Shown piece by piece: positions 7,754-14,673 of a DNA stretch of 17,094 nt (the first letter of the stretch is position 1; each line of letters opens with the position of its first letter). The DNA is taken from the NCBI GenBank assembly GCA_046496595.1, contig JAWOGU010000234.1, positions 1 to 17,094 on the forward strand, given 5' to 3'. The translations under genes were made by a program, and so were the position numbers. Source of the DNA: GCA-2746795 sp046496595. GTDB lineage: Bacteria > Chloroflexota > Anaerolineae > Promineifilales > Promineifilaceae. Under the pieces are notes generated by a model. That model saw only the letters and a program-made list of their open reading frames with translations, was not told where the DNA came from and searched no databases.

Positions 7754-10132
7754 TTACTGATGATTGAGAAATATCTCCCCTTTAAAGCCATCCACAATCA
7801 CATGCATATCGTCTTTCAAAATGCGGCAGGCGCCTGTCACTGACACCACAGCAGGCACTTTGTATTCACGCGCCACGATAGAACTATGAGAAAGAATGCC
7901 GCCAGATTCAGCAATGATTGCCCCCGCCCTGGCAAATAAGGGGGTCCAACTCACGTCTGAAAAAGGAACAACAAGCACGGCCCCGGGCGCCATCTTGTCG
8001 AAGTCGCTGATGGTTTGGATAACACGCACCGGCCCTTGAAAATATCCACCTGAGGTAGGTATGCCTGATAATCGTTTTTGATCCTTGTCATATGTTTCCA
8101 GCGGGGGCGGCTGATCCCCATAGATAATCTCGGGCAAAACAATGTTTTGGGCATCTTGAATTTCTTGCTTTCGTTTCTCAATTAGCGCCTGATAATCAAT
8201 TTGTGAATTCTCGTTGACAATCGCCTCAATTTCAGACTTGTAGAGGTAGAAAATATCATCCGGCTGCCGAATGATTTGCCGCTGCACCAAATGATCTGCC
8301 AGGGCCAGAAAATAGTTTCGTAACAAGCCATACCCATATGTGTATTTGAAGCTTACTGCTTCCCGATAATAGCGGAATTGACGCGCTCGCTGATATTGCC
8401 ACCCTAAACGCCAGCGTGTGACTCGGCTGATGGGCAGCGTATCCCAATGGTACGATTCTTTATCAGTGCCTTCTCTTTTGTAGTTTTCCATGAGGCTATC
8501 GTGATCGACATGCCTTCGATTGATGATCATTTTCAGCACTAAATCAGGGTCTTCCCGCCACGGCCGTTTTGAGAAATCATTGCCGCTATCACTGAGATGA
8601 CCAAATTGATCGATGAACGCGGAAACGGCCGTTTGCAAATCCTTGATCCCCGCCATTCTCTGAAAATCTGCATAATTTCCAGCCTCGATCTGCGCCAATA
8701 CAGGTTCATCTAGCAGCACGTATTGGGCATAAAGTGCATCCAGGTTCGGGTTCGGATCATATTCTTCAATATTGTCCAGGTGGTAAGACAGGTTGAATTG
8801 ATCGTAATCGACGCCCTGTTTCTGCAAATTGGCCCGCAGTAAGCCATTGTATAGCTGCATGAGCAGCGGCCCGACAATATTGGCATATGCGGCTCTTTGC
8901 GTGAAACGGCAAAGGGCATCAATCTCCGCCAATAATTCCTGCTCAGCCATCTCATCAAGTGATTTATTGCCAAATGACTTGAAAGTCTGGTCCATTTCAG
9001 GCAGAAACACATCCAATTTTCTGCTGTAGCGCAGCTTGTCAATGGCAAACGTGAGCATCCGCGGTACATGCCGCAATATTTTGGCTGACGGCCTAAATTT
9101 GGGTCGTTGATCTCCTCCCTCCAGCCCTAACATGACTTCTAGCGTTTCTTGCGGCATGCCCAACGCGGCAAAAATACGACCAATCGTGCCCATACTAAAA
9201 TAGGCCTGATAATAAAACGCTTTGGACAAATCTTGTGGTTTAATGGTATTGGGACCAATCAATTCGGTAAATATTTTGATCCAGGCGCTATTGACCATCC
9301 AGGTGTTCACCGACCAAATCAAAGGTTTTATCAATCCAGGCAGCACCTCACGGGATATTCGATTGGAATAAATACTGAGATCGCCTCCTGTTGTGATTTC
9401 ACGCATCTGCACCCAGTAAACGGCCGTTCCGTCATACACCCACTCTAGATCCAACGGAAAGCCATATAATTTTGCCATCTTCGCAGTTTGGGCCACCACC
9501 TCCGCGATCACATCTTCATCAATGCTCGTCTGTTCAGGCTGCTCAACCCAATCACCCCATTTAAAAACCCATCGATCAGGCGTACTGCCTTCCTGCACCA
9601 AACTCACGCCTGAGCCGCAAACCGCCTCTACCACAATTTCATCCAGGCCCGTTATGGGATTTTTGCTAAACGATACGCCTGATACGATGGGATTTACCAT
9701 TTCCTGGATAATAACAGCCATACGCAGGTGGTCTTTGGAGAAATTCGCTAGATCCACATATACATCCAGGTTCACCGTTTCCATAGAATCCCAAACCTGC
9801 TGCACAGCATCCAAAACATTGTCAACACCCTGCACATTGAGCAGCGATATAAACTGACCGGCAAAGGAAAAGTTTAGGCCATCTTCTACATTTGCCGAAG
9901 ATCGAATGGCATATGCTTTTTGGGGATCAATGATTTGAATGAGTTCCTGACGGAGTTGTACGAGAACGGCCGTTTTGTCTTGTTGTTGATTTTCATAGGC
10001 ATCCCACACGCAAACAAACGTTTGCGGGACAGGGACGCCTCTTGTCATTAACTGCTGGATTTGTTCTGCCTTTCCCCCGCTGTGGCCTGGTATTTGATTC
10101 AGATTTATAGGGGAAATCAAAGTTTGCATCAT
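7754..10132 (-). CDS. PEP synthase/rifampicin-phosphotransferase-like enzyme
   Basis: A 792-residue protein in three parts. The ATP-grasp, PPDK_N-type domain covers about 1-247 ('YAIRSSANVEDGLNFSFAGQ', 'GVSFSKNP', and 'LDLEWVYDGTAVYWVQMREIT' at its end). A long helical central domain covers about 250-680. A C-terminal swivelling domain (about 690-792) has 'GGILSHSSIVAREYKVPAVV', whose H749 matches the phospho-accepting histidine. PEP synthase and PPDK would continue with a PEP/pyruvate-binding barrel, which is absent. The layout and length are those of rifampicin phosphotransferase (about 870 residues), which uses ATP to phosphorylate the antibiotic and releases AMP and phosphate. The substrate here is unknown because the central domain differs. 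ATG 10132 follows GGGAG by 6 bases. It is the first gene of the five-gene operon and a paralogue of the gene at 14674. Confidence 0.85.
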   Translation of the reverse strand: MMQTLISPINLNQIPGHSGGKAEQIQQLMTRGVPVPQTFVCVWDAYENQQQDKTAVLVQLRQELIQIIDPQKAYAIRSSANVEDGLNFSFAGQFISLLNVQGVDNVLDAVQQVWDSMETVNLDVYVDLANFSKDHLRMAVIIQEMVNPIVSGVSFSKNPITGLDEIVVEAVCGSGVSLVQEGSTPDRWVFKWGDWVEQPEQTSIDEDVIAEVVAQTAKMAKLYGFPLDLEWVYDGTAVYWVQMREITTGGDLSIYSNRISREVLPGLIKPLIWSVNTWMVNSAWIKIFTELIGPNTIKPQDLSKAFYYQAYFSMGTIGRIFAALGMPQETLEVMLGLEGGDQRPKFRPSAKILRHVPRMLTFAIDKLRYSRKLDVFLPEMDQTFKSFGNKSLDEMAEQELLAEIDALCRFTQRAAYANIVGPLLMQLYNGLLRANLQKQGVDYDQFNLSYHLDNIEEYDPNPNLDALYAQYVLLDEPVLAQIEAGNYADFQRMAGIKDLQTAVSAFIDQFGHLSDSGNDFSKRPWREDPDLVLKMIINRRHVDHDSLMENYKREGTDKESYHWDTLPISRVTRWRLGWQYQRARQFRYYREAVSFKYTYGYGLLRNYFLALADHLVQRQIIRQPDDIFYLYKSEIEAIVNENSQIDYQALIEKRKQEIQDAQNIVLPEIIYGDQPPPLETYDKDQKRLSGIPTSGGYFQGPVRVIQTISDFDKMAPGAVLVVPFSDVSWTPLFARAGAIIAESGGILSHSSIVAREYKVPAVVSVTGACRILKDDMHVIVDGFKGEIFLNHQ

Positions 10133-10191
10133 CGATTACTCCCTCTCTCCAACTTGTGCACTCGCAAAATTTCTCGAAACCAGCTTCATTT

Positions 10192-10197
10192 AGGATA
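10192..10197 (-). promoter_or_regulatory. Candidate -10 of the five-gene operon
   Basis: On the minus strand TGG-TATCCT forms an extended -10 element about 60 bases before ATG 10132, in an AT-rich stretch (10180-10240). The nearest TTGATC is 20 bases upstream of it, too far for a good -35, so the extended -10 carries the case. The rest of 10133-10391 shows only a small ACTCG/CGAGT inverted repeat near 10247-10258 and no credible gene. Confidence 0.3.
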
Positions 10198-10391
10198 CCA
10201 TAAATATCGATAGTTTTGATCAAAAATGATTTTGAATGTTGGACAACTCGCACGAGTGAGGCTTGGCAAAGCGGTGGTGAAGAGTGAACAGCCGTATCCC
10301 TTGACAATTGTAGGTCGGTCTCAAAAAACAATGCAGGATTTTGATCGGAAATTCATGCCACTATGCACGGTGCTTCAAAAACCTTGGCAAC

Positions 10392-10589
10392 CTACAATGA
10401 GGCCACCATAAAAAACGCATCTGAGCCATAACCACTTAGTTTTTGTTGATTCTCTGCGGATAAATCTTCTTGAATGGCAAACCCAAACTTTTCCCAGAAC
10501 TTGTCTGCGCCTTTCACGGCTACAAGAGTCATCCAATCAACTCCATTTTCTTTTGCGATTTTCTGAGCTTCCGCAACTATGGAATTACC
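10392..10589 (-). pseudogene. GNAT acetyltransferase C-terminal fragment
   Basis: A 65-residue open stretch with 'VAEAQKIAKENGVDWMTLVA' and 'GADKFWEKFGF', typical of the last helix and strands of GNAT N-acetyltransferases around acetyl-CoA. It ends properly with 'FFMVASL' and a TAG. A stop codon sits directly upstream of the first codon, and there is no start. The neighbouring frame upstream reads 'YKTPCIETVEMR', which would fit just before the RGxG acetyl-CoA loop, so a frameshift has hit that loop. Nothing earlier of the enzyme is recognisable. It is therefore a relic, more AT-rich than the regulator beside it. Its original substrate cannot be told. Confidence 0.6.
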
Positions 10590-10626
10590 TCATTTCAACA
10601 GTTTCTATACACGGAGTTTTGTAGTC

Positions 10627-10893
10627 TTACCGGATCTTGTAATCTTGCTGCCCTGCTTCATCCACCATGATCCGCCGCCTTAACGTGCTCGTTTGATAAA
10701 CGTCTGAGCCAGCAAATGACAGTTGGCTGTCAGCTCGTATCGGCCAGGCGATAATAGATCGTTTGCGCTTCGCGTCGGGATACAGGATTCCCATAGCTCT
10801 CATCAGGTGGAGATGCTGCGACGTGTTTTGCAGCGAAGCGCCGACTGCCTCGGCTATTTCCGTCACAGATTTCTCTGTTCCGCTATAAATAAT
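10627..10893 (-). pseudogene. ArsR-type HTH regulator remnant
   Basis: The segment 'YSGTEKSVTEIAEAVGASLQ' followed by 'NTSQHLHLMRAMGIL' matches the winged-helix DNA-binding core of ArsR-type repressors. The similarity begins upstream of the only possible start (GTG 10866), in sequence without an initiation codon, so the 5' end is lost. After the recognition helix the sequence turns unlike ArsR ('YPDAKRKRSIIAWPIRADSQ') and ends at 10627 without the dimerisation helix. It sits back to back with the MalT-like gene, and its lost 5' end overlaps that gene's promoter region. Probably non-functional; an 80-residue HTH peptide from GTG 10866 cannot be excluded. Confidence 0.45.
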
Positions 10894-10928
10894 TTTTATC
10901 GGGCAACGCCCAGAAATGGGGAAAACGG

Positions 10929-10934
10929 TATAAT
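10929..10934 (+). promoter_or_regulatory. -10 box of the MalT-like regulator gene
   Basis: A consensus TATAAT 22 bases before ATG 10956, implying a leader of roughly 15 bases. The region 17 bases upstream has no good -35, so transcription may depend on an activator. GAGGAG (10944-10949) with a 6-base spacer serves as ribosome site. Confidence 0.55.
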
Positions 10935-10955
10935 GGCGGCATTGAGGAGCTTGTC

Positions 10956-13676
10956 ATGACGATCTTGCTGCAGACAAAACTCACCATACCCGCTGTGCGG
11001 CCAACACTGGTGGCGCGTGATCGATTGCTGCGGCGGCTGGACAACGTGCTTAACAGCAAGCTGCTCCTCGTTTCCGCGCCGGCGGGTTTCGGCAAAACAA
11101 CACTGCTGGCGGCGTATGGCGTGCAGGCCGCCGCCGTAGGCGACACGGCCGTTTCCTGGCTCTCATTGGGTGAAGAAGACAACGACCCGGCCCGCTTTCT
11201 GGCCTATTTCCTGGCGGCGCTGGAAGCGGCGAGCGTCAAGTTGGGAGAAACGGCCGTTCCCTCCACCGCCCCTGACCTGATGATGACAGACGTGGTGAAC
11301 AGCATCACGGCCGTTATCCACGCCGCCCCCCACCGTCACCTCCTCCTCATCCTCGATGACTATCACCTCATCCACAACCAGGCCATCCACAAAGCCATCA
11401 CCTTTTTACTGGAACACATGCCCGCCGCCATGCACCTGCTGCTGGCAACCCGCGCCGATCCGCCCCTGCCTCTGGCCCGTTGGCGCGCCCGGGGGCAGCT
11501 CGCGGAACTGCGCCAGCAAGAGCTGCGCTTCACACCGGAAGAGACTGCCGACTTCCTTAACCGGGTGATGACCCTTTCTTTGCCCACCGCCGACGTGCAA
11601 ATTCTCAACCGCCGTACCGAAGGCTGGATTGCCGGCCTGCAAATGGCGGCCGTCTCCTTGCAGGGCCGCCCGGACGCCGCCGAATTTGTACAAAGCTTTG
11701 GCGGCAGCCACCGCTACATCCTGGACTACCTGATGGAAGAAGTGTTGTCGCGCCAGCCGGAAGCAGTGACGCGCTTTTTGTTGCAAACGGCCGTTCTCGA
11801 CCGGATGTGCGCCCCGTTGTGTGACGCCATTTTAGAAGCTGGAGAGTGGAGGCTGCGACTGAGCGCTCACGACGAAATCACCACTCCCCACTCGCAGCTA
11901 ATCCTGGAAAAGCTCGAAACTGCCAACCTCTTCATCATCCCTCTGGATCAGGAACGGCGCTGGTACCGCTACCACCGCCTCTTCAGCGACCTGCTGCGCC
12001 AGCGGCTGGCTCTCACCTACCCGGCGTTGATTCCGGCGCTGCACCGGCGGGCCGCCGTCTGGTTTGAGGCCAACGGCTGCCCGGATGAAGCCATCGGTCA
12101 GGCGCTGCAAGGCGGCGCCTTTGCCCAGGCCGCCGCCCTGATCGAACAAACAGCCGAAACCATGCTCATGCGCAGTGAATTGGCGACGGTGCTGCGCTGG
12201 CTGGCGGCTTTACCAGAGATAGAACGGGCCAAACGGCCGTTGCTCAGCCTCTATTACGCCTGGGCTTTGATCATGGAAGGGCGGGCGCAGACTGAGGTAG
12301 AACGGGCGCTGCGGCAGGTGGACATCGGCGGCGCGCCGGGCGAACTGGCCCTGGTACGCGCCCTGCTGGCCCTGCTGCGCGGAGACGGCACAACGGCCGT
12401 TACCCTGTCCACACAGGCGCAGGCGCAGCTCCCCACCGGCCGCCCCTTCCTGCACAGCGCAGCCACCTGGATCCGCGGCCTGGCCCTGCTATTCCGCGGC
12501 GACCTGGAAGCCGGGGTGCAGGCGCTGGAACAGGCAGTGCAGCTCGGCCAGCAAATGGGCAACATGACCATCGCCGCCACTTCGCTGGCGCGGCTGGCGA
12601 ATCAGGCCTGGCGCAATGGCGACCTGCGGCGCGCCCGGCAGATTTATGAGCAGGCGTTGGTTTTGGCGACCGATGAAGCGGAACGGCCGTTACCCATCGC
12701 CGGTGAACTGCACCTCGGCCTGGCCCGGATTTATTTTGAATGGAACGACCTGGAAGCCGCCCGCCAGCACGCCGAAACCGGTCTGGCCCTGTCCGGGCGC
12801 TGGCGCGAAGTCTCCACCACCGCCGCTTACATCTGGCTGGCGCGGGTGCGGCAGGTTCTGGGCGATGGCGAAGCCGCCCACAGCGCTCTGGCGCAGGCCC
12901 GCAAAATTGCCCGCCAATCCGAAGGGACCCGCTTTGACGACATGGCGGTAGACATGGCCGAAGCCTCCATGCGCCTGCTCGAAGGCAATACCGAAGCGGC
13001 GGCAGCCTTTTGCGCCGCCTGGAAAACCCCGCAGCAAGTAGACGTCAACGCCTTGCAGCAGCGCGATGACATGGTCGAAGGCCACCTGCGCAAATACGAA
13101 TTCCTCATTCTGGCCCGCCTGCGCCTGGCGCAGCAGCGCCCCCACGACGCCCTGGCGCTGCTCCACCCCCTGCTAACCGACTCCGAACGCTTGCAGCGCT
13201 GCGACCTGCAAATTGAAAACCACGTCCTCACCGCCCTGGCTTACGAGCAACTGGCGGACAAAGCGCAGGCCGACTACCACGCGCAAGCCGCTCTGGGGCT
13301 GGGCGAACAGGGCGGCTTCGTGCGCCTCTTTGTAGAAGCGGGGCCAGCCATCACTGACTTGCTGAGAAGGCAGAAGGCAGAAGGCGGAAGGCAGAAAGAT
13401 TACCTGCATAGGCTATTGGCGGCTTGCGGCCAACCTGCCGCGCCGCCAATCTCCAATTTCCAACCGCCAGCCGCTCTTATTGAGCCGCTCAGCGAACGGG
13501 AACTGGAAGTGCTGGCGCTCATCGCCGGCGGTCTATCCAACCGGGAAATTGCGCAGCGGCTGGTCTTGTCGCTGCCCACAATCAAATGGCACACCAGCAA
13601 TATCTATGGCAAGCTGGGGGTGGGAAATCGGATAACGGCCGTTGCCCGCGCCCGAGAAATGCATCTTCTACCGTAA
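10956..13676 (+). CDS. MalT-like ATP-dependent LuxR-family transcriptional regulator
   Basis: A 906-residue cytoplasmic regulator of the MalT/LAL (STAND ATPase) class. It has a Walker A SAPAGFGKTT (40-49), a Walker B 'LILDDYH' (131-137), a winged-helix region with 'RTEGWIAGLQMAAVSLQG' and 'RRWYRYHRLFSDLLRQRL', a TPR-like helical sensor domain (about 400-810), and a C-terminal LuxR HTH (844-906, 'LSERELEVLALIAGGLSNRE' with recognition helix 'SLPTIKWHTSNIYGKL'). Such proteins bind an inducer on the TPR domain, oligomerise with ATP and activate promoters. Promoter and ribosome site are clear. Oddities: a heptamer array (13365-13399) and a second degenerate one (13446-13466) encode the linker just before the HTH; an unusual segment lies at 11836-11900; eight AACGGCCGTT-type palindromes occur, one inside the HTH ('NRITAVARA'). 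Likely targets are the neighbouring genes (inference). Confidence 0.93.
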   Translation: MTILLQTKLTIPAVRPTLVARDRLLRRLDNVLNSKLLLVSAPAGFGKTTLLAAYGVQAAAVGDTAVSWLSLGEEDNDPARFLAYFLAALEAASVKLGETAVPSTAPDLMMTDVVNSITAVIHAAPHRHLLLILDDYHLIHNQAIHKAITFLLEHMPAAMHLLLATRADPPLPLARWRARGQLAELRQQELRFTPEETADFLNRVMTLSLPTADVQILNRRTEGWIAGLQMAAVSLQGRPDAAEFVQSFGGSHRYILDYLMEEVLSRQPEAVTRFLLQTAVLDRMCAPLCDAILEAGEWRLRLSAHDEITTPHSQLILEKLETANLFIIPLDQERRWYRYHRLFSDLLRQRLALTYPALIPALHRRAAVWFEANGCPDEAIGQALQGGAFAQAAALIEQTAETMLMRSELATVLRWLAALPEIERAKRPLLSLYYAWALIMEGRAQTEVERALRQVDIGGAPGELALVRALLALLRGDGTTAVTLSTQAQAQLPTGRPFLHSAATWIRGLALLFRGDLEAGVQALEQAVQLGQQMGNMTIAATSLARLANQAWRNGDLRRARQIYEQALVLATDEAERPLPIAGELHLGLARIYFEWNDLEAARQHAETGLALSGRWREVSTTAAYIWLARVRQVLGDGEAAHSALAQARKIARQSEGTRFDDMAVDMAEASMRLLEGNTEAAAAFCAAWKTPQQVDVNALQQRDDMVEGHLRKYEFLILARLRLAQQRPHDALALLHPLLTDSERLQRCDLQIENHVLTALAYEQLADKAQADYHAQAALGLGEQGGFVRLFVEAGPAITDLLRRQKAEGGRQKDYLHRLLAACGQPAAPPISNFQPPAALIEPLSERELEVLALIAGGLSNREIAQRLVLSLPTIKWHTSNIYGKLGVGNRITAVARAREMHLLP
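13365..13399 (+). repeat. Five-unit heptamer tandem array inside regulator gene
   Basis: Three AGAAGGC units, then GGAAGGC, then AGAAAGA, head to tail and in perfect 7-base register. It encodes the basic linker 'RRQKAEGGRQK' between the TPR domain and the LuxR HTH. Because 7 is not a multiple of 3, loss or gain of one unit would shift the frame before the HTH. Confidence 0.85.
13446..13466 (+). repeat. Three-unit degenerate heptamer array
   Basis: CCAATCT, CCAATTT and CCAACCG follow each other in 7-base register inside the regulator gene, encoding 'PISNFQP' a few residues before the LuxR HTH. Weaker than the array at 13365, but of the same period and in the same linker. Confidence 0.5.
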
Positions 13677-13677
13677 A

Positions 13678-13717
13678 AAGGGCGGAATTTACCAACGTCC
13701 AAAGTAGTGGCGCCCTT
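13678..13717 (+). terminator. Possible terminator of the MalT-like gene
   Basis: AAGGGCG (13678-13684) and CGCCCTT (13711-13717) can pair; the tail is CCCTTTCTTT. The 26-base loop is long and the T-tract broken, so this is a weak candidate just after the stop codon. Confidence 0.3.
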
Positions 13718-13920
13718 CCCTTTCTTTGCCTGCTGATTGTCACCAAAAGCATGCCCAGGATAACGGCCGTTCCCCCACCAATCCTTGCAAAGACGGCCGT
13801 TTGCCATACAACAGCAGCCGCCACACAATCCTCATCACCAGGCTGATCGTCAGCAAAATCGTCAGCAGGCTCAAATTGAAGCAGCGCCGCGCCGCGTAAT
13901 ACAATCCCCCGCCATACCCC

Positions 13921-13940
13921 GACCATACCAAAGTATGGTC
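13921..13940. promoter_or_regulatory. Inverted repeat, candidate operator
   Basis: GACCATAC and GTATGGTC are perfect arms separated by CAAA. A partial extra half (CCATACCCC) lies just upstream at 13912-13920. The repeat ends 20 bases before a possible extended -10 (CATACT, 13961) of the small membrane protein gene, where a regulator would control initiation. The binding protein is unknown. Confidence 0.4.
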
Positions 13941-13995
13941 ACTTTTCTTCTCAGTCGTGGCATACTGGCAGCATCCGATCACAAGGAGAGCCGTC

Positions 13996-14355
13996 ATGAG
14001 CAAATTACTGGGCGAAATCAAATACGATTTGCACTACATCAAAAACCACACTGTGCAGCCTAAATGGTTCAAAATCGCCAAAATCTTCCTGCTTGCAGGC
14101 TTTTTGCTGGGCTATTACTTCCTGTTTGGCCTGGCAGCCACCGTCCTTTTCTGTGTTGTTTTCTTTTCTTTGAGTTTTATCGTTCACCTGATTTATCGCC
14201 ACAAAACAAACAAATATTCGCAAAGCTGGCTCGATTTCGTGGTGATAGAAAGAGATGGCGTCCAAACGCAGCGCATCGGCAAATTTTATTACCTGGCGGT
14301 CCTCACCAACGCCCTGCTTGCCCTGGCGATCAGCCTGGCCTTCACCTGGATCTGA
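13996..14355 (+). CDS. Hypothetical small membrane protein
   Basis: A 119-residue protein starting at ATG 13996, with AAGGAGAG a few bases upstream; a longer in-frame reading from 13957 has no ribosome site. An amphipathic start ('MSKLLGEIKYDLHYIKNH') is followed by two adjacent hydrophobic helices (about 27-45 and 46-66), a charged cytoplasmic-type segment ('YRHKTNKYSQSWLDFVVIER') and a third helix at the C-terminus ('LAVLTNALLALAISLAFTWI'). I recognise no family. It precedes a 79-residue hypothetical gene (39-base gap) and the phosphotransferase-like gene, so the three may be one operon. A strong hairpin begins within its stop codon. Confidence 0.7.
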   Translation: MSKLLGEIKYDLHYIKNHTVQPKWFKIAKIFLLAGFLLGYYFLFGLAATVLFCVVFFSLSFIVHLIYRHKTNKYSQSWLDFVVIERDGVQTQRIGKFYYLAVLTNALLALAISLAFTWI

Positions 14356-14376
14356 CAGGTTTGACAGACCTGTCAG
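14352..14376 (+). repeat. Nine-base-stem hairpin over a stop codon
   Basis: CTGACAGGT (14352-14360) pairs perfectly with ACCTGTCAG (14368-14376) around a 7-base loop. The left arm contains the TGA of the small membrane protein gene. No T-tract follows. A stray extra copy of the TGACAG half lies in the loop, suggesting a mobile or slipped short repeat. Confidence 0.65.
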
Positions 14377-14390
14377 GTCTCTGGAGAGAC
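14377..14390 (+). promoter_or_regulatory. RBS-containing hairpin before the 79-residue gene
   Basis: GTCTC (14377-14381) pairs with GAGAC (14386-14390) around TGGA. The ribosome site GGAGAG (14383-14388) lies in the loop and right arm, immediately next to the larger hairpin and 4 bases before ATG 14395. Folding would partly hide the ribosome site. Confidence 0.45.
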
Positions 14391-14394
14391 ATTT

Positions 14395-14634
14395 ATGAAC
14401 GAACATCCTCCCCACTTCCGCATCACCCTGGAAGGCTGCCTGGACGACCGTTGGGCCAACTGGTTTGCCGGCCTGACTATGCACACGCAGCAGCACAACG
14501 GCGGCGTCACCATTCTTACCGGACCCATCGCCGACCAGGCCGCGCTGCGCGGCTTACTGAACCAGATTTGGGACTTCAATCTGGCAATCATCGCCGTTGA
14601 ACGGCTTGACAGGATAGTGAACAGTCACCAGTAA
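14395..14634 (+). CDS. Hypothetical protein, 79 residues
   Basis: Starts at ATG 14395 after GGAGAG. The pattern 'RITLEGCLDDRWANWFAGLT' followed by 'GVTILTGPIADQAALRGLLN' and 'LAIIAVERLD' resembles small uncharacterised proteins I recall from Chloroflexota and actinobacteria, usually annotated hypothetical. The alternating strands and one helix suggest a compact alpha/beta fold, soluble, with no catalytic motif visible. The last six residues ('VNSHQ' and neighbours) are encoded by a heptamer array that also supplies the stop codon, so the natural C-terminus may have been replaced. It lies 39 bases before the phosphotransferase-like gene and probably shares its transcript. Confidence 0.7.
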   Translation: MNEHPPHFRITLEGCLDDRWANWFAGLTMHTQQHNGGVTILTGPIADQAALRGLLNQIWDFNLAIIAVERLDRIVNSHQ

Positions 14635-14650
14635 ACAGTTTACAGTTTAC
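14616..14650 (+). repeat. Five-unit heptamer array across a stop codon
   Basis: AGTGAAC, AGTCACC, AGTAAAC, AGTTTAC and AGTTTAC follow in exact 7-base register. The TAA of the upstream gene lies in the third unit (14632-14634). Units three and four form the palindrome GTAAAC-A-GTTTAC. The array ends 23 bases before the next start codon. Confidence 0.8.
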
Positions 14651-14673
14651 GGTACACTTTTTTGAGGTACATC

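Larger units (their letters stand above)
13677..13995. other. Intergenic region between regulator and small membrane gene
   Basis: No convincing gene on either strand. It contains the weak terminator, one full AACGGCCGTT (13762) and one variant (13793), an 8-base-arm inverted repeat (13921-13940) and a possible extended -10 TGG-CATACT (13958-13966) for the next gene. A minus-strand stretch around 13800-13890 reads like a hydrophobic helix ('LSLLTILLTISLVMRIVWRL') but lacks family similarity. Confidence 0.45.

Noticed and set aside
7754..10132. Annotation as a true PEP synthase or pyruvate phosphate dikinase
   Set aside because: The protein ends 43 residues after the swivel histidine and has no PEP/pyruvate-binding barrel.
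13582..14021. Minus-strand open frames between the regulator and the small membrane gene, one with a hydrophobic stretch
   Set aside because: They overlap the LuxR HTH coding end or the next gene, have no ribosome site, and show no family similarity.
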